Positions 7,186 to 14,672 of a stretch of DNA of 52,251 nt are shown one piece after another. The translations under genes and the position numbers were made by a program. The notes beneath the pieces are model-generated. The model saw only the letters and a program-made list of their open reading frames with translations, did not search any database and was not told the DNA's origin. This DNA is from an uncultured Collinsella sp. GTDB taxonomy: Bacteria > Actinomycetota > Coriobacteriia > Coriobacteriales > Coriobacteriaceae. The stretch covers positions 1-52,251 of the forward strand of contig UROC01000007.1 of NCBI GenBank assembly GCA_900549345.1, given 5' to 3'. Numbering within the stretch: position 1 is the first letter of the stretch; every line of letters begins with the position of its first letter.

Positions 7186-8467
7186 AGCCTTTCAGCAGAT
7201 TGTCCAGCACTGATGCCGCCTTCTGATCGTTTGCCTCAATAAAGTGACTATAGATGGACAGCGTCGTCGATGGGCTAGCATGGCCCAGACGCGCTTGGAT
7301 CGTTTTAATATCCGCATTAGCGCCAACGAGCAGAGTCGCCTGCGTATGCCTCAGCTCATGAGGCTTTAGCCCGCTGTAGCCTGTATAGCGTATGCGAGCG
7401 ACACCGTCACTCCCAACGACTTCCCTGCTCTTTTCAAAAGAACCGAAGCCGTTTTTTGCCGCAAACAGCCTAAACGCCCTTGAATAGTTGTGTCCGTCCA
7501 TCCGGGTTACAAAGGCCCGTTTGCCGTCAACAGCATCGGCGACCCCAATGGAATGGACGATCGGCGTTTCTCCAGTCTGCCCCACTGCAAAGGAATCGAA
7601 CTCATTCCGCTGAATGGCTTTCCACCTGTCCAGATAATCGGCAAGTTCATTTCCAACCGAGATCTTACGCCTGCTCATCTTTGATTTAGGCGGCCTCAAC
7701 GTCCTGTCGTTCGTAAATTGCTTTACTATCCTCAGAGTCTTGGCCTCGGGGTCATAATCTTCCCATGAAAGACCCAGGGCTTCCCCCTTCCTCAAACCGC
7801 AAAGAAGCAGAAGCATTGTGCATGTGATAAAGGAAGATGGTTTCTCCTTTAAAAGGACCGCAAGAAGCCTTGCCGCCTCATCGGCGCTCAGCGCCTTACG
7901 AGCCTCGACATTCTGCTTGGGCAGTTTCACTCCCCTACAAGGGTTTTTGCCCACAAGGTCGTTATCGACAGCATCCTCCATTATCTGTTTGAGCTTAATA
8001 TGGATGCGGCGAATTTCGCTTTCGCTGAATCGGCCTTCTTTTCTGGCCTTGGAATACGCAGCGCGAACGTCATCTGATTTAAGCCGATCGAGATCAGGAT
8101 TGCCAAACAGCTCGCGTATGTGACGGATATCCAAACCTTCGCGCTCATAGGCAAGCGGTGACCCCATGGTCGACTCTCTATTTGCGTGAAACCTGTCTGC
8201 ATAATCCGATAAACCCAGGGGGCCATTGTCCCGGTTGGAAGCACCCTCGAGCTCAGCTCTATAGGCTTCCAGCGCCTTAGTAACTTCGCTCGGCCAGTTT
8301 TTCGGGTTCTTGCTTCTGCAATGAACCCTACGCGATGGACTACGGCGGTACCGTCCCGTTTCTGGATCTTTTCCTAGAGAAAAGTAAATTCGATAGACTC
8401 CCTTGGTCTTATCGATGCATTCCGATGTCCCTCGAGCGGTCTTTTTTATCGTGCCCTGCAATCGCAT
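7184..8467 (-). CDS. int: Tyrosine-family site-specific integrase
   Basis: A 427-residue tyrosine recombinase that would integrate and excise the element at a tRNA-Thr gene. An AP2-like arm-binding N-terminus (about 1-75) is followed by a core-binding SAM-like domain (about 85-180). The catalytic domain has R226 (GLRKGEALGLSW), H370 and R373 (HELRHTQATLL), H396 (ARLGHASPSTT) and the nucleophile Y406 (LSIYSHF). All key residues are present, so the enzyme should be active. The ATG at 8467 is taken as the start although GAGGG touches it without normal spacing. The gene lies about 220 bp from the tRNA fragment, the normal arrangement for int and its att site. A strong hairpin occupies the leader at 8480-8534. 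Confidence 0.93.
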   Translation of the reverse strand: MRLQGTIKKTARGTSECIDKTKGVYRIYFSLGKDPETGRYRRSPSRRVHCRSKNPKNWPSEVTKALEAYRAELEGASNRDNGPLGLSDYADRFHANRESTMGSPLAYEREGLDIRHIRELFGNPDLDRLKSDDVRAAYSKARKEGRFSESEIRRIHIKLKQIMEDAVDNDLVGKNPCRGVKLPKQNVEARKALSADEAARLLAVLLKEKPSSFITCTMLLLLCGLRKGEALGLSWEDYDPEAKTLRIVKQFTNDRTLRPPKSKMSRRKISVGNELADYLDRWKAIQRNEFDSFAVGQTGETPIVHSIGVADAVDGKRAFVTRMDGHNYSRAFRLFAAKNGFGSFEKSREVVGSDGVARIRYTGYSGLKPHELRHTQATLLVGANADIKTIQARLGHASPSTTLSIYSHFIEANDQKAASVLDNLLKG

Positions 8468-8479
8468 CCCTCGCTGGTT

Positions 8480-8534
8480 TTCAGTTAGGCTGTCGGTCGA
8501 AGCTTTAAAGGCTTCGCCCGACAGCCTAACTGAA
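8480..8534. repeat. Long hairpin in integrase leader
   Basis: A 17-bp outer stem (8480-8496 with 8518-8534, starting TTCAGTTAGGCTGTCGG) continues after one mismatch into CGAAGC/GCTTCG around the loop TTTAAAG. On the plus strand a short T-run (GTTTTT) follows. It could be a terminator for transcripts entering from the left, an att arm site or a leader that controls int. Confidence 0.7.
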
Positions 8535-8687
8535 GTTTTTCACTCTTTCAAGTCTAGTCAGAGGTGAAAAGAGTGGGAAATATGATTCTAATAGCTAGCT
8601 CAATATTTGCTATTTACCTAAGTTTACCTGCAATTCTTTTTAATTCAGTGAAATTGGCCTCATCTCGTCAATTATCTAATTCACGTA

Positions 8688-8732
8688 CTCGTAAAGCGGG
8701 GGTCACCGGTTCGAGCCCGGTCGCTGGCTCCA
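8688..8732 (+). tRNA. 3' fragment of tRNA-Thr(CGT), element attachment site
   Basis: The 45 bases fold exactly as the second half of a tRNA. Anticodon loop CTCGTAA (8688-8694, anticodon CGT at 8690-8692); anticodon stem AGCGG; variable loop GGGTC; T stem and loop ACCGG TTCGAGC CCGGT (8705-8721); acceptor strand CGCTGGC; discriminator T; CCA at 8730-8732. The bases before the loop do not pair with AGCGG, and no 5' half is present nearby. This is the crossover-side remnant left when a tyrosine integrase inserts at the anticodon loop of a tRNA gene. A complete tRNA-Thr gene should sit at the other end of the element, left of the window. Confidence 0.9.
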
Positions 8733-8742
8733 TTGAACAAGA

Positions 8743-8766
8743 TAGCCGCCTTCGGGCGGCTTTTTT
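8743..8766 (+). terminator. Terminator of the original tRNA gene
   Basis: GCCGCC, loop TTCG, GGCGGC, then six T residues, starting 12 bases after the CCA end of the tRNA fragment. It probably terminated the native tRNA-Thr transcript before the element inserted. Confidence 0.88.
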
Positions 8767-8988
8767 GTTGCCGATTTTGAGTGCGTGCGCGCCAATCCAA
8801 GCATCGCCACGTCAACAGCGGCCCACTCGGTGGACTTCGGGTTTAATGCTTAGGGGCGGGGATTTACCAAAGTGAAAAATTAATGAAAAGAAACCCAGTG
8901 CAACAAATGCCATGGCGAGGGCTCGAATTGGCCATATAGATCTAAAATAGTCACGATATACAAATGTCGAGAGACGTTGGGGATAGAG

Positions 8989-9498
8989 ATGAAAAGAACT
9001 AAGGGTTTTCTTTTGTTGGTAATGATGCTGCTCGGACTGTTCTGCCTGAGTGGCCCTTCTTGGGCCGAGGCTGCCTGTCCTGAAGGTGAGCCTCAGCAGT
9101 CTTATACGGGCAGCCTGCTGATAACTGCTAAGGAGGGCGATGCCGACTCTCAGTCTGGGGTAAATCCCCTTGCCACTTTTGAGGGGGACGGCGGAACGGT
9201 CAAGCTTGACCATATTGGTAGCGGGATTTTGAGGTGGCAAGTTCTTCCGGACAAAATTGCGAACGATCCCTTCTCTTTTGCTGGAACGATATATCTATAC
9301 AAGGTTGTGAGCGGAAAACAAAAATACGTCGATTGCTATCCGACAAACGGGTCTGGAATTGCATTCACCGGCATTTCGGGGCAGATTGATACACATGTAC
9401 GAAAGGGAACCTATGTGGTGCGTTGGGTTGGAGCTGCTGAAGGCCCGATATGGATTGCGGTCTTGCGCCCCGATGTCCAAATAGGTTTCTCTCTCTAG
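8989..9498 (+). CDS. Small secreted protein of unknown function
   Basis: A 169-residue protein with a clear Sec signal peptide: MKRTKG, a hydrophobic core of about 14 residues, and a likely cleavage after SWAEA near residue 28. The mature part is a beta-rich domain (TVKLDHIGSGILRWQVLP, TIYLYKVVSGKQKYVDCYP, GTYVVRWVG) that may be an immunoglobulin-like or jelly-roll fold. It has two cysteines that could form a disulfide (the AACPEG and DCYPT regions). There is no lipobox and no wall anchor. The ATG at 8989 is used because GGGGATAG precedes it; a TTG at 8977 is less likely. It precedes the 9513 gene by 14 bp. No family is recognised. Confidence 0.75.
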   Translation: MKRTKGFLLLVMMLLGLFCLSGPSWAEAACPEGEPQQSYTGSLLITAKEGDADSQSGVNPLATFEGDGGTVKLDHIGSGILRWQVLPDKIANDPFSFAGTIYLYKVVSGKQKYVDCYPTNGSGIAFTGISGQIDTHVRKGTYVVRWVGAAEGPIWIAVLRPDVQIGFSL

Positions 9499-9512
9499 AC
9501 GGGAAGTTGCTC

Positions 9513-9878
9513 ATGAACGCCATATATGACGGAGATGACTGGGTCGATCACTATACTTGGCGCCTGGTCGGCTCGAACGACAATGGGGATGTGGTGTTTG
9601 ATGGACTATGTCCAAAGCATCTCCATCCTTTTGTCTCGTCGTTAATTGAGAGTTCCGCTCGTGTTGCCCCCTACAGCTCGGCATCGCTTCATGATACGGA
9701 CGTTTTGAAGACCATAAGGGAATCAATTGACGAGGGCACGATGAGCGGCCCGCTGTTTTCTCGGCTTGTGGGGCTAGATGAGATTGGCTCGAAACGACTG
9801 CTTGCGGGCGAAAAAGTGGAACTCACTTATCGGTCGATGATTTCAATCCTGCGGCTAGCCGATGTTCTTCGCAAATAA
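9513..9878 (+). CDS. Hypothetical protein downstream of the secreted protein
   Basis: A 121-residue soluble protein of unknown function, started at the ATG at 9513 with GGGAAG six bases upstream. The N-terminal third is acidic and aromatic (DDWVDHYTWRLVGSNDNG). The C-terminal third has a helix-turn-helix-like rhythm (GLDEIGSKRLLAGEKVELTYRSMISILRL split over residues 91-118) that could be a DNA-binding Cro-like domain, but the match is weak. It is probably co-transcribed with the secreted-protein gene 14 bp upstream. The pair sits just outside the mobile element's att site, so it is either native or left by an older insertion. Confidence 0.65.
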   Translation: MNAIYDGDDWVDHYTWRLVGSNDNGDVVFDGLCPKHLHPFVSSLIESSARVAPYSSASLHDTDVLKTIRESIDEGTMSGPLFSRLVGLDEIGSKRLLAGEKVELTYRSMISILRLADVLRK

Positions 9879-9906
9879 ATGATGCTTCCCTACTCAAAAA
9901 CAGAAA

Positions 9907-9950
9907 CCCCGCCAAACGTGATTCCCCTAGGGAAAGCACGTTTGGCGGGG
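9907..9950 (-). terminator. Terminator of the nanQ-like gene
   Basis: CCCCGCCAAACGTG (9907-9920) and CACGTTTGGCGGGG (9937-9950) pair perfectly over 14 bp. On the minus strand the stem is followed by GTTTCTGTTTTTG. The 16-base loop contains a CCTAGG-centred palindrome resembling the one at 9956-9981. Confidence 0.8.
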
Positions 9951-9955
9951 TCCTA

Positions 9956-9981
9956 GCGTGATTTCCCTAGGGAAATTACGC
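9956..9981. repeat. CCTAGG-centred palindrome between convergent genes
   Basis: A 26-bp near-perfect palindrome with the inner 16 bases ATTTCCCTAGGGAAAT perfect. The loop of the adjacent terminator carries a diverged copy (ATTCCCCTAGGGAAAG), so the word is repeated 40 bp apart. It may be a protein-binding site or a decayed repeat. Confidence 0.55.
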
Positions 9982-10012
9982 CATCAGACGAACAGCTCAG
10001 CTGAGCAGCTCG

Positions 10013-10486
10013 CTACTCCTCCCAGTAGGCGTCGGCAAGCAACTTAAAGCAGATCTTCTTGACCGGCTGTGCGCCATCGCCCGGGAACTCGAGCGTGGGC
10101 ATGTGAGGCTCACCGGCAACGAACAGCGCGAACTTGTCGTCGGCAAGATCGCCGGCGATCGAAGCGTCGGAATCGACCAAATCGTAGTCGTCCTTCTCGT
10201 CAAACTCCTGGACCAGCGTCAGGCTACCCGTAGCGACCTTAAAGGCCTCGCGACCCTCGACGTCAATCTGCAGGTCGTGATAGCGCTGATGCGTCTCATA
10301 GTGAGCCTCGTCCTCGGGACGCGTCGTGGGAGCCATGACGTTCGCAAAGACCTTGTCGCCCAGAATCGGATGGCTGCCGACCTCGAGCTCCGCCGGGTCG
10401 TTCTCCTCGAGCCAGTCAATCAGCACGTCGAGGCCCTTGAGCATTCCGCGGTATTCCTCGATATCGCCCAGTGCACCGTAAATCAT
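10013..10486 (-). CDS. nanQ: YhcH/YjgK/YiaL family protein (NanQ-like sugar anomerase)
   Basis: A 157-residue cytoplasmic cupin of the YhcH/NanQ (DUF386) family. Known members speed up interconversion of sialic acid or related sugar anomers. Typical blocks are MIYGALGDIEEYRGM at the start, HPILGDKVFANV, the central TRPEDEAHYETHQRYHDLQ with likely metal-binding His and Glu, and a C-terminal FALFVAGEPHMP region. Length matches the family. AGGGG precedes the ATG at 10486. It is the last gene of a leftward group with the LacC-like kinase and the epimerase-like protein, separated from the kinase by 204 bp holding a nagA remnant. In this setting it may act on free amino-sugar anomers. The exact substrate is inferred only. 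Confidence 0.85.
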   Translation of the reverse strand: MIYGALGDIEEYRGMLKGLDVLIDWLEENDPAELEVGSHPILGDKVFANVMAPTTRPEDEAHYETHQRYHDLQIDVEGREAFKVATGSLTLVQEFDEKDDYDLVDSDASIAGDLADDKFALFVAGEPHMPTLEFPGDGAQPVKKICFKLLADAYWEE

Positions 10487-10518
10487 CTAAATCCCCTCTC
10501 GGATCGTTTCTTTGGCGG

Positions 10519-10643
10519 CTACTCGGCAAACACGTTACCGACGCTGTTGCCACCCACATACGTCTCGACCAGGCTAAGGTCGGGATTGAACACGACAAAG
10601 TCGGCGTCGCGCCCCGGCATAATGCTACCGCACTTGTCATCGG
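10519..10643 (-). pseudogene. 3' remnant of a second nagA gene
   Basis: On the minus strand this stretch reads DDKCGSIMPGRDADFVVFN, then DLSLVETYVGG, then SVGNVFAE and a stop. It matches the last 40 residues of the intact NagA at 13386-14555 nearly residue for residue, and the DNA is about 80 percent alike by eye. Upstream of 10643 the similarity stops and no start is available. It sits between the lacC-like stop and the nanQ start. The remnant shows that a second nagA copy once stood in this operon and was deleted, leaving its tail. Confidence 0.85.
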
Positions 10644-10690
10644 CTCTAACCACAAGCAAGCAACCGATGCCGGGGCCGACGCCCAAGCTC

Positions 10691-11626
10691 TTACAGCTCG
10701 GTTACGACAACGCCATTGTAGACCTCGTCCCAACGATCCATAACCAAGTGGCCAGTCATGGGATCCATGGCGTTGAGCTTGCCGCAGGTGTTGGCGGTAC
10801 GCAGTACCGTCTCGTCATCCGCGCCAGCAGCAATCGCATGTGCGAAGCCGGCGATAGTGGAGTCGCCAGAACCCGTAGCGTTAACGGCGGGAATATCGGG
10901 AGTCTTGGCGCGGAACGCACGGCCGTTATGGAAGCCCACGGAACCGGCGGCACCCATGGAAACGACGACCCAGGGGATATCGGAGAAGCGGGCATCAGAG
11001 GCGAGCGCGGCGCGGAGCTCGTCCACATCGTCGGTGGTAAAGCTCGTGCCCAGAAGGCCGTTGATCTCGGTCAGGTTAGGCTTAACCAGCTCGGGCTTAA
11101 CTTCGGACTTAAGGGCGGCCTCAAGCGAAGCACCCGAGGTATCGAGCAGCACCTTGGCGCCGGCGTTCTCGGCAATGCCCGTGATCTTGGCATAGTAGTC
11201 TGCCTCGACACCGCGGGGCAGCGAACCCGAAATGGTGACGACGTCGGCCTTGCCCGCAAGCTCGGTAAACTTGGCGGTAAAGGCATCGAGCTCCTCGGGG
11301 GCAATCGTCGGGCCGCTCTCGAGCAGCTCGGTCTGGTTGCCGGCGTGGAGGATGTTGAGGCAAATACGGGTCTCGCCCTTGATGGGCACAAAGTCGTTGT
11401 TAATGCCGTTGGCATCCATGAGCTCGGCCATGTAGGCGCCCATGTGGCCGCCGAGCAGACCGGTTGCCACAACGTCGTCACCCAGCTGACCCAGGACGCG
11501 GGCCACGTTAAGGCCCTTGCCGCCGGCGGTCTTTTCGGGCGTCACGCGGTTGACGTCGTCGATAATGAGCTCATCGAGCTGATAGCGCGTATCGACAGAC
11601 GGGTTCATCGTAACGGTGAGGATCAT
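10691..11626 (-). CDS. lacC: LacC-like tagatose-6-phosphate kinase (PfkB family)
   Basis: A 311-residue ribokinase-fold kinase of the 1-phosphofructokinase/tagatose-6-phosphate kinase group. Seen are the N-terminal LTVTMNPSVDTRY, the PfkB signature 1 region GGKGLNVARVLGQLG (about 36-50) and signature 2 VNATGSGDSTIAGF (about 248-261) with the catalytic Asp. The C-terminal NAMDPMTGHLV block is close to LacC proteins as I remember them. With AgaS and NagA nearby, phosphorylation of tagatose-6-P to tagatose-1,6-bisphosphate is the best reading; fructose-1-phosphate kinase (FruK) is the alternative. GGAG precedes the ATG at 11626. It follows the epimerase-like gene by 59 bp on the same strand. Confidence 0.82.
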   Translation of the reverse strand: MILTVTMNPSVDTRYQLDELIIDDVNRVTPEKTAGGKGLNVARVLGQLGDDVVATGLLGGHMGAYMAELMDANGINNDFVPIKGETRICLNILHAGNQTELLESGPTIAPEELDAFTAKFTELAGKADVVTISGSLPRGVEADYYAKITGIAENAGAKVLLDTSGASLEAALKSEVKPELVKPNLTEINGLLGTSFTTDDVDELRAALASDARFSDIPWVVVSMGAAGSVGFHNGRAFRAKTPDIPAVNATGSGDSTIAGFAHAIAAGADDETVLRTANTCGKLNAMDPMTGHLVMDRWDEVYNGVVVTEL

Positions 11627-11685
11627 TTTTAGCTCCTTATCTCGCAGGCTCCTTGTGCCTCGCGATACGAGTCGACAAAACGGAA

Positions 11686-12567
11686 TTACAGAATCTCAAT
11701 CGTGAACGAGCGAACGACGGTCTCCTTAGGCTTGGCGACAAGGCAGCCGCGCTTGTGCTCAAGCACGTCATCCTCATCGGAACAGGTCGAAAGGCCGCCC
11801 CAAGGCTCAACTGCCACAAAATCGCCCTCGGGCTTACTCCACACGATGAGGTACGGAAAGCCCTCAAAGCTCAGGCGAACGCCCTTGTCCTCGCCCTTTT
11901 TGGAAAGCGTGACCTGGCGGCTCTCGAGCACGTCAAAGATGGTCTCCGCAAAATCGAAGAGCTCGTGCGACAGGGGCAGTGTCTTTCCCACCATGGGGTT
12001 CTTTGAACGGTTAGCTACATCAATCAATCCGGTCGAGGGTACGGCGGTACAAAGCTCCGCAGCCTCGTCTTTCTCAAAACGCAGTTCGTAGTCCGTATAG
12101 GCCTCGCCCTCGTCGAGCGGACACCTAAAGCCGGGGTGTCCACCGATAAAGAAAGGCATGTCCTCGGTGCCCTCGTTGGTAACCTCATAGGAGACGCGCA
12201 CGGCGGCGTCCTCGAGCGTATAGCGGGCGACAATCTTAAACGGATACGGATAATCGCTCAGCAGCGCGGCGTTATCCTCCGAAGCCAGGCACATCGCCAG
12301 CTCGTTCTCGCCTTGGCTCAGCAGCTTCCACTCCTGTTTGCGCGCAAACCCGTGGCGAGCGAGCTTTACATGATGCCCGGCAAACGTCATGGCGCTACCA
12401 TCGCGCAGGCCTCCGCAAATCGGAAAGCAGACCGGCGCCTGGCCGGACCACACTGCAGGATCACCCTGCCACAAGTACTCTCGACCTCCGGCCTCAATCG
12501 AGGTAAACGAACCACCAGCCGTGGACACCTTAATAGAAATCGAATCGTTGGAGAGAGCGTATTCCAT
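11686..12567 (-). CDS. Aldose 1-epimerase family protein (LacX-like)
   Basis: A 293-residue galactose-mutarotase-fold protein. Diagnostic blocks are PVCFPICGGLRDG near residue 46, HGFARKQEWKL with the His of the family active site near 72, a central IGGHPGFRCPLDEGE with the second His, and VAVEPWGGLST with the catalytic-type Glu near the C-terminus. This arrangement is closest to the LacX branch found beside tagatose-pathway genes. It would convert sugar or sugar-phosphate anomers in the cytoplasm. The ATG at 12567 begins the leftward group epimerase-lacC-(nagA remnant)-nanQ, and the flavodoxin gene diverges from it across 158 bp. Substrate is inferred from context. Confidence 0.85.
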   Translation of the reverse strand: MEYALSNDSISIKVSTAGGSFTSIEAGGREYLWQGDPAVWSGQAPVCFPICGGLRDGSAMTFAGHHVKLARHGFARKQEWKLLSQGENELAMCLASEDNAALLSDYPYPFKIVARYTLEDAAVRVSYEVTNEGTEDMPFFIGGHPGFRCPLDEGEAYTDYELRFEKDEAAELCTAVPSTGLIDVANRSKNPMVGKTLPLSHELFDFAETIFDVLESRQVTLSKKGEDKGVRLSFEGFPYLIVWSKPEGDFVAVEPWGGLSTCSDEDDVLEHKRGCLVAKPKETVVRSFTIEIL

Positions 12568-12725
12568 TGCCCATCCTTTCGAACAACTGCTTTTTTTGCT
12601 CGCAAGAACCCGTCTCGGCCCTGACCAAAGGACAAACCCGCACGTTCATCGATGCGTCCGGTATCCCAGCCATGCAACGGGGTACCATACAGACATTGAT
12701 GCAATTACAGCTGAAAGGCCTTCTT

Positions 12726-13310
12726 ATGCGAACCATCATCCTCTACGCCTCGCGCCATCACGGCAATACGAAAAAGCTCGTGGACGCCATCGTTGAGGCG
12801 CACCCCGAGATCGACACCCTCGATGTAAAGACGCTCGGTAAAAACGAGTATCCCAACCTGCACGAATATCATCTGATCGGTGTCGCCACGGGCATCTATT
12901 ACTCCGAGATCGACAAGGACATGGCACGCGTGCTCACGAACGTGCTGCAGCCGCAGGACAAGGTGTTTGGCCTTATGACCTACGGTGGCAAAAACAAGTG
13001 GTACGGCAAGGATATCGATGGCATCTGCCGCATGAGGCAGGCCATCTTTATGGGTATCTACGGCTGCCCCGGCTTTGATACGTGGGGGCCGTTCAAACTC
13101 GCCGGCGGTGTCCAAAAGGGACACCCGACCGCTGAGGAAATTAAGGGCGCCGTCGACTTCTTCGACAAGATCGAAGACGAGTATGGCGACATCATCGTCG
13201 AAGAGTACGCCAAGCGCGAGAAGCGTCTAGCATACGAGAAGGAGCATCCTGCAGGAGGCCTGGTGGCCGGCGTCAAGCGCACGGCAAAGAAGATCGCTAA
13301 CAAGCTGTAA
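12726..13310 (+). CDS. Flavodoxin family protein with C-terminal extension
   Basis: A 194-residue FMN-binding-type flavodoxin. The start is set at the ATG at 12726, where AAAGG and the family N-terminus (TIILYASRHHGNTKKL, the phosphate-binding loop) both begin; a longer frame from 12567 overlaps the epimerase promoter and is unlikely. Further blocks are LIGVATGIYYSEID and the FGLMTYGGKNKWYG loop near residue 80-93. After the fold (about residue 150) comes a charged helical tail ending KRTAKKIANKL. Flavodoxins pass electrons between redox enzymes, but the partner is not evident. It is monocistronic, divergent from the sugar genes and closed by a good terminator. Confidence 0.85.
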   Translation: MRTIILYASRHHGNTKKLVDAIVEAHPEIDTLDVKTLGKNEYPNLHEYHLIGVATGIYYSEIDKDMARVLTNVLQPQDKVFGLMTYGGKNKWYGKDIDGICRMRQAIFMGIYGCPGFDTWGPFKLAGGVQKGHPTAEEIKGAVDFFDKIEDEYGDIIVEEYAKREKRLAYEKEHPAGGLVAGVKRTAKKIANKL

Positions 13311-13341
13311 CTGTGAAGGTGCTTTTGAGCGTTTAACCCAT

Positions 13342-13379
13342 ACGGCGGGTCCGAGCAGATTCGGGCCCGCCGTCTTTTT
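13342..13379 (+). terminator. Terminator after flavodoxin gene
   Basis: ACGGCGGG (13342-13349) pairs with CCCGCCGT (13366-13373), with an inner CCGA/TCGG extension, followed by a T-run at 13375-13379. The convergent nagA gene ends just beyond. Confidence 0.88.
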
Positions 13380-13385
13380 CTATCG

Positions 13386-14555
13386 CTACTCGGTAAAGGC
13401 GTTGCCGACGCTCTGGCCGCCAACATACGTCTCGACGAGGGTGAGCTCGTGGTCGAACACGACAAAGTCGGCGTCGCGACCCGGCATGATGCTGCCGCAC
13501 TTATCCTCGATGTGCGCGGAGCGTGCCGGCACCTCGGTTGCCATGCGAATGGCGATATCGGCGCTGGCGATGCCCCAGTCGACGATGTTCTTGACGCCCT
13601 GGGCAAGCGTGAGCACCGAGCCGGCAATGCTCTTGCCGTCGGCGAGCCAGCACAGGTTGTCCTTCATGATGACGTCCATACCACCACTGGTGTAGCTGCC
13701 CTCGGGCATGCCACCGCAACCCAGGCAGTCGGTGATGAGGACCGTGTGCTGCCAGCCCTTTGCCTGCAGCAGCGCCTTAATGGCGGCAGGGTTTACGTGC
13801 TTGCCGTCACAGATGATCTCGGCGTAGGTCTCGGGCGTGGACATGGCAGCACCCACGACACCGGGCTCACGGTGATGCAGCCCGCGCTGGCCGTTATAGG
13901 TATGCGTAAAGCAGCTGGCACCAGCGTTGATGGCGGCAATGCACTCATCGTAGGTGGCGTCGGAGTGACCGATGCTGGTCACCACACCCTTGGCGTTCAG
14001 AGCAGCCGCATAAGCAGCGGCACCGTCGCGCTCGGCCGCCATAGCGCTCTTAACGATGCGACCACCCGCAGCCTCCTGCCACTGATCGAAGACCTCCTCG
14101 GAAGGATCGATCAGATATGCAGGGTTCTGCGCGCCCACGTGCTTCATGGTAAAGAAGGGGCCCTCCAGGTAGATGCCCTGAATGCGAGCACCGCAGAAGT
14201 CGGGGCCGCGACCCTCGTCAGCCTGGGCGATGGCGGCGCAGGCGTCCTTGATCTGCTCGACGCCATCGGTGAACGTCGTGGGCAGCCAGCTGGTGGTACC
14301 GCGACGGGCAAGCTCGGTCGAGCTGATATCGATGCCCTCGGGATCGTTATCGGTAGTTGAGTGGTTGTAGAAACCATGGATGTGAGTATCGACCATACCC
14401 GGTGCGATCCACGATCCCGTGTAGTCCTTGATCTCGCAAGAGGGCTCGTCGGCCTGCCAGGCGCCAAAGACGCCATCCTCGACCATAAGATAGCCGCCCA
14501 GTTGCGGGCCTGCCGGCAAGAAGAACTTGTCAGCCTTAATTGCGTACGTGCTCAT
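13386..14555 (-). CDS. nagA: N-acetylglucosamine/galactosamine-6-phosphate deacetylase
   Basis: A 389-residue amidohydrolase. It carries the metal motif DTHIHGF (H58 and H60), the LEGPFF block with the metal-binding Glu (near 131), SIGHSDAT and CFTHTYNGQRGLHHREPG with the further histidines, and VLITDCLGCGG with the catalytic-type Asp. It removes acetate from GlcNAc-6-P or GalNAc-6-P; beside AgaS the second substrate (an AgaA role) is likely. The ATG at 14555 is five bases after AAGGAG. A terminator separates it from agaS upstream, so it may have its own promoter or rely on read-through. A broken second copy of its 3' end is at 10519-10643. Confidence 0.92.
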   Translation of the reverse strand: MSTYAIKADKFFLPAGPQLGGYLMVEDGVFGAWQADEPSCEIKDYTGSWIAPGMVDTHIHGFYNHSTTDNDPEGIDISSTELARRGTTSWLPTTFTDGVEQIKDACAAIAQADEGRGPDFCGARIQGIYLEGPFFTMKHVGAQNPAYLIDPSEEVFDQWQEAAGGRIVKSAMAAERDGAAAYAAALNAKGVVTSIGHSDATYDECIAAINAGASCFTHTYNGQRGLHHREPGVVGAAMSTPETYAEIICDGKHVNPAAIKALLQAKGWQHTVLITDCLGCGGMPEGSYTSGGMDVIMKDNLCWLADGKSIAGSVLTLAQGVKNIVDWGIASADIAIRMATEVPARSAHIEDKCGSIMPGRDADFVVFDHELTLVETYVGGQSVGNAFTE

Positions 14556-14610
14556 ATGCACTCCTTGCTTCTAAAGCAGTTGACTGTGGTGATGCTTATA
14601 CCCAGCTCAG

Positions 14611-14654
14611 GTAAAACAAAAAGCGCCCGCCCGCCGTTATGAGCGGACGGGCGC
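14611..14654 (-). terminator. Terminator after agaS
   Basis: GCGCCCGTCCGC pairs with GCGGGCGGGCGC around an eight-base loop on the minus strand and runs into TTTTTGTTTT. It lies between the agaS stop and the nagA start. Confidence 0.88.
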
Positions 14655-14672
14655 CCTTACAGGGGGACGCGA

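Larger units (their letters stand above)
8468..8988. other. Gene-free junction between element and chromosome
   Basis: The stretch holds the integrase leader hairpin, the tRNA-Thr 3' fragment and its terminator. From 8767 to 8988 I see only the probable promoter region of the secreted-protein gene. A reading frame from 8564 crosses the tRNA fragment and terminator and is not believable. Confidence 0.7.

Noticed and set aside
7184..8467. Whole prophage
   Set aside because: No phage structural, packaging or lysis genes are near the integrase; relaxase, MobC and coupling protein point to a transferable element instead.
8681..8732. Complete tRNA gene
   Set aside because: No D arm, 5' acceptor strand or pairing partner for the anticodon stem exists upstream; only the 3' half is present.
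8564..8875. Plus-strand ORF across the tRNA fragment and its terminator
   Set aside because: It translates the tRNA-Thr remnant and terminator hairpin, has no good ribosome-binding site and shows no domain.
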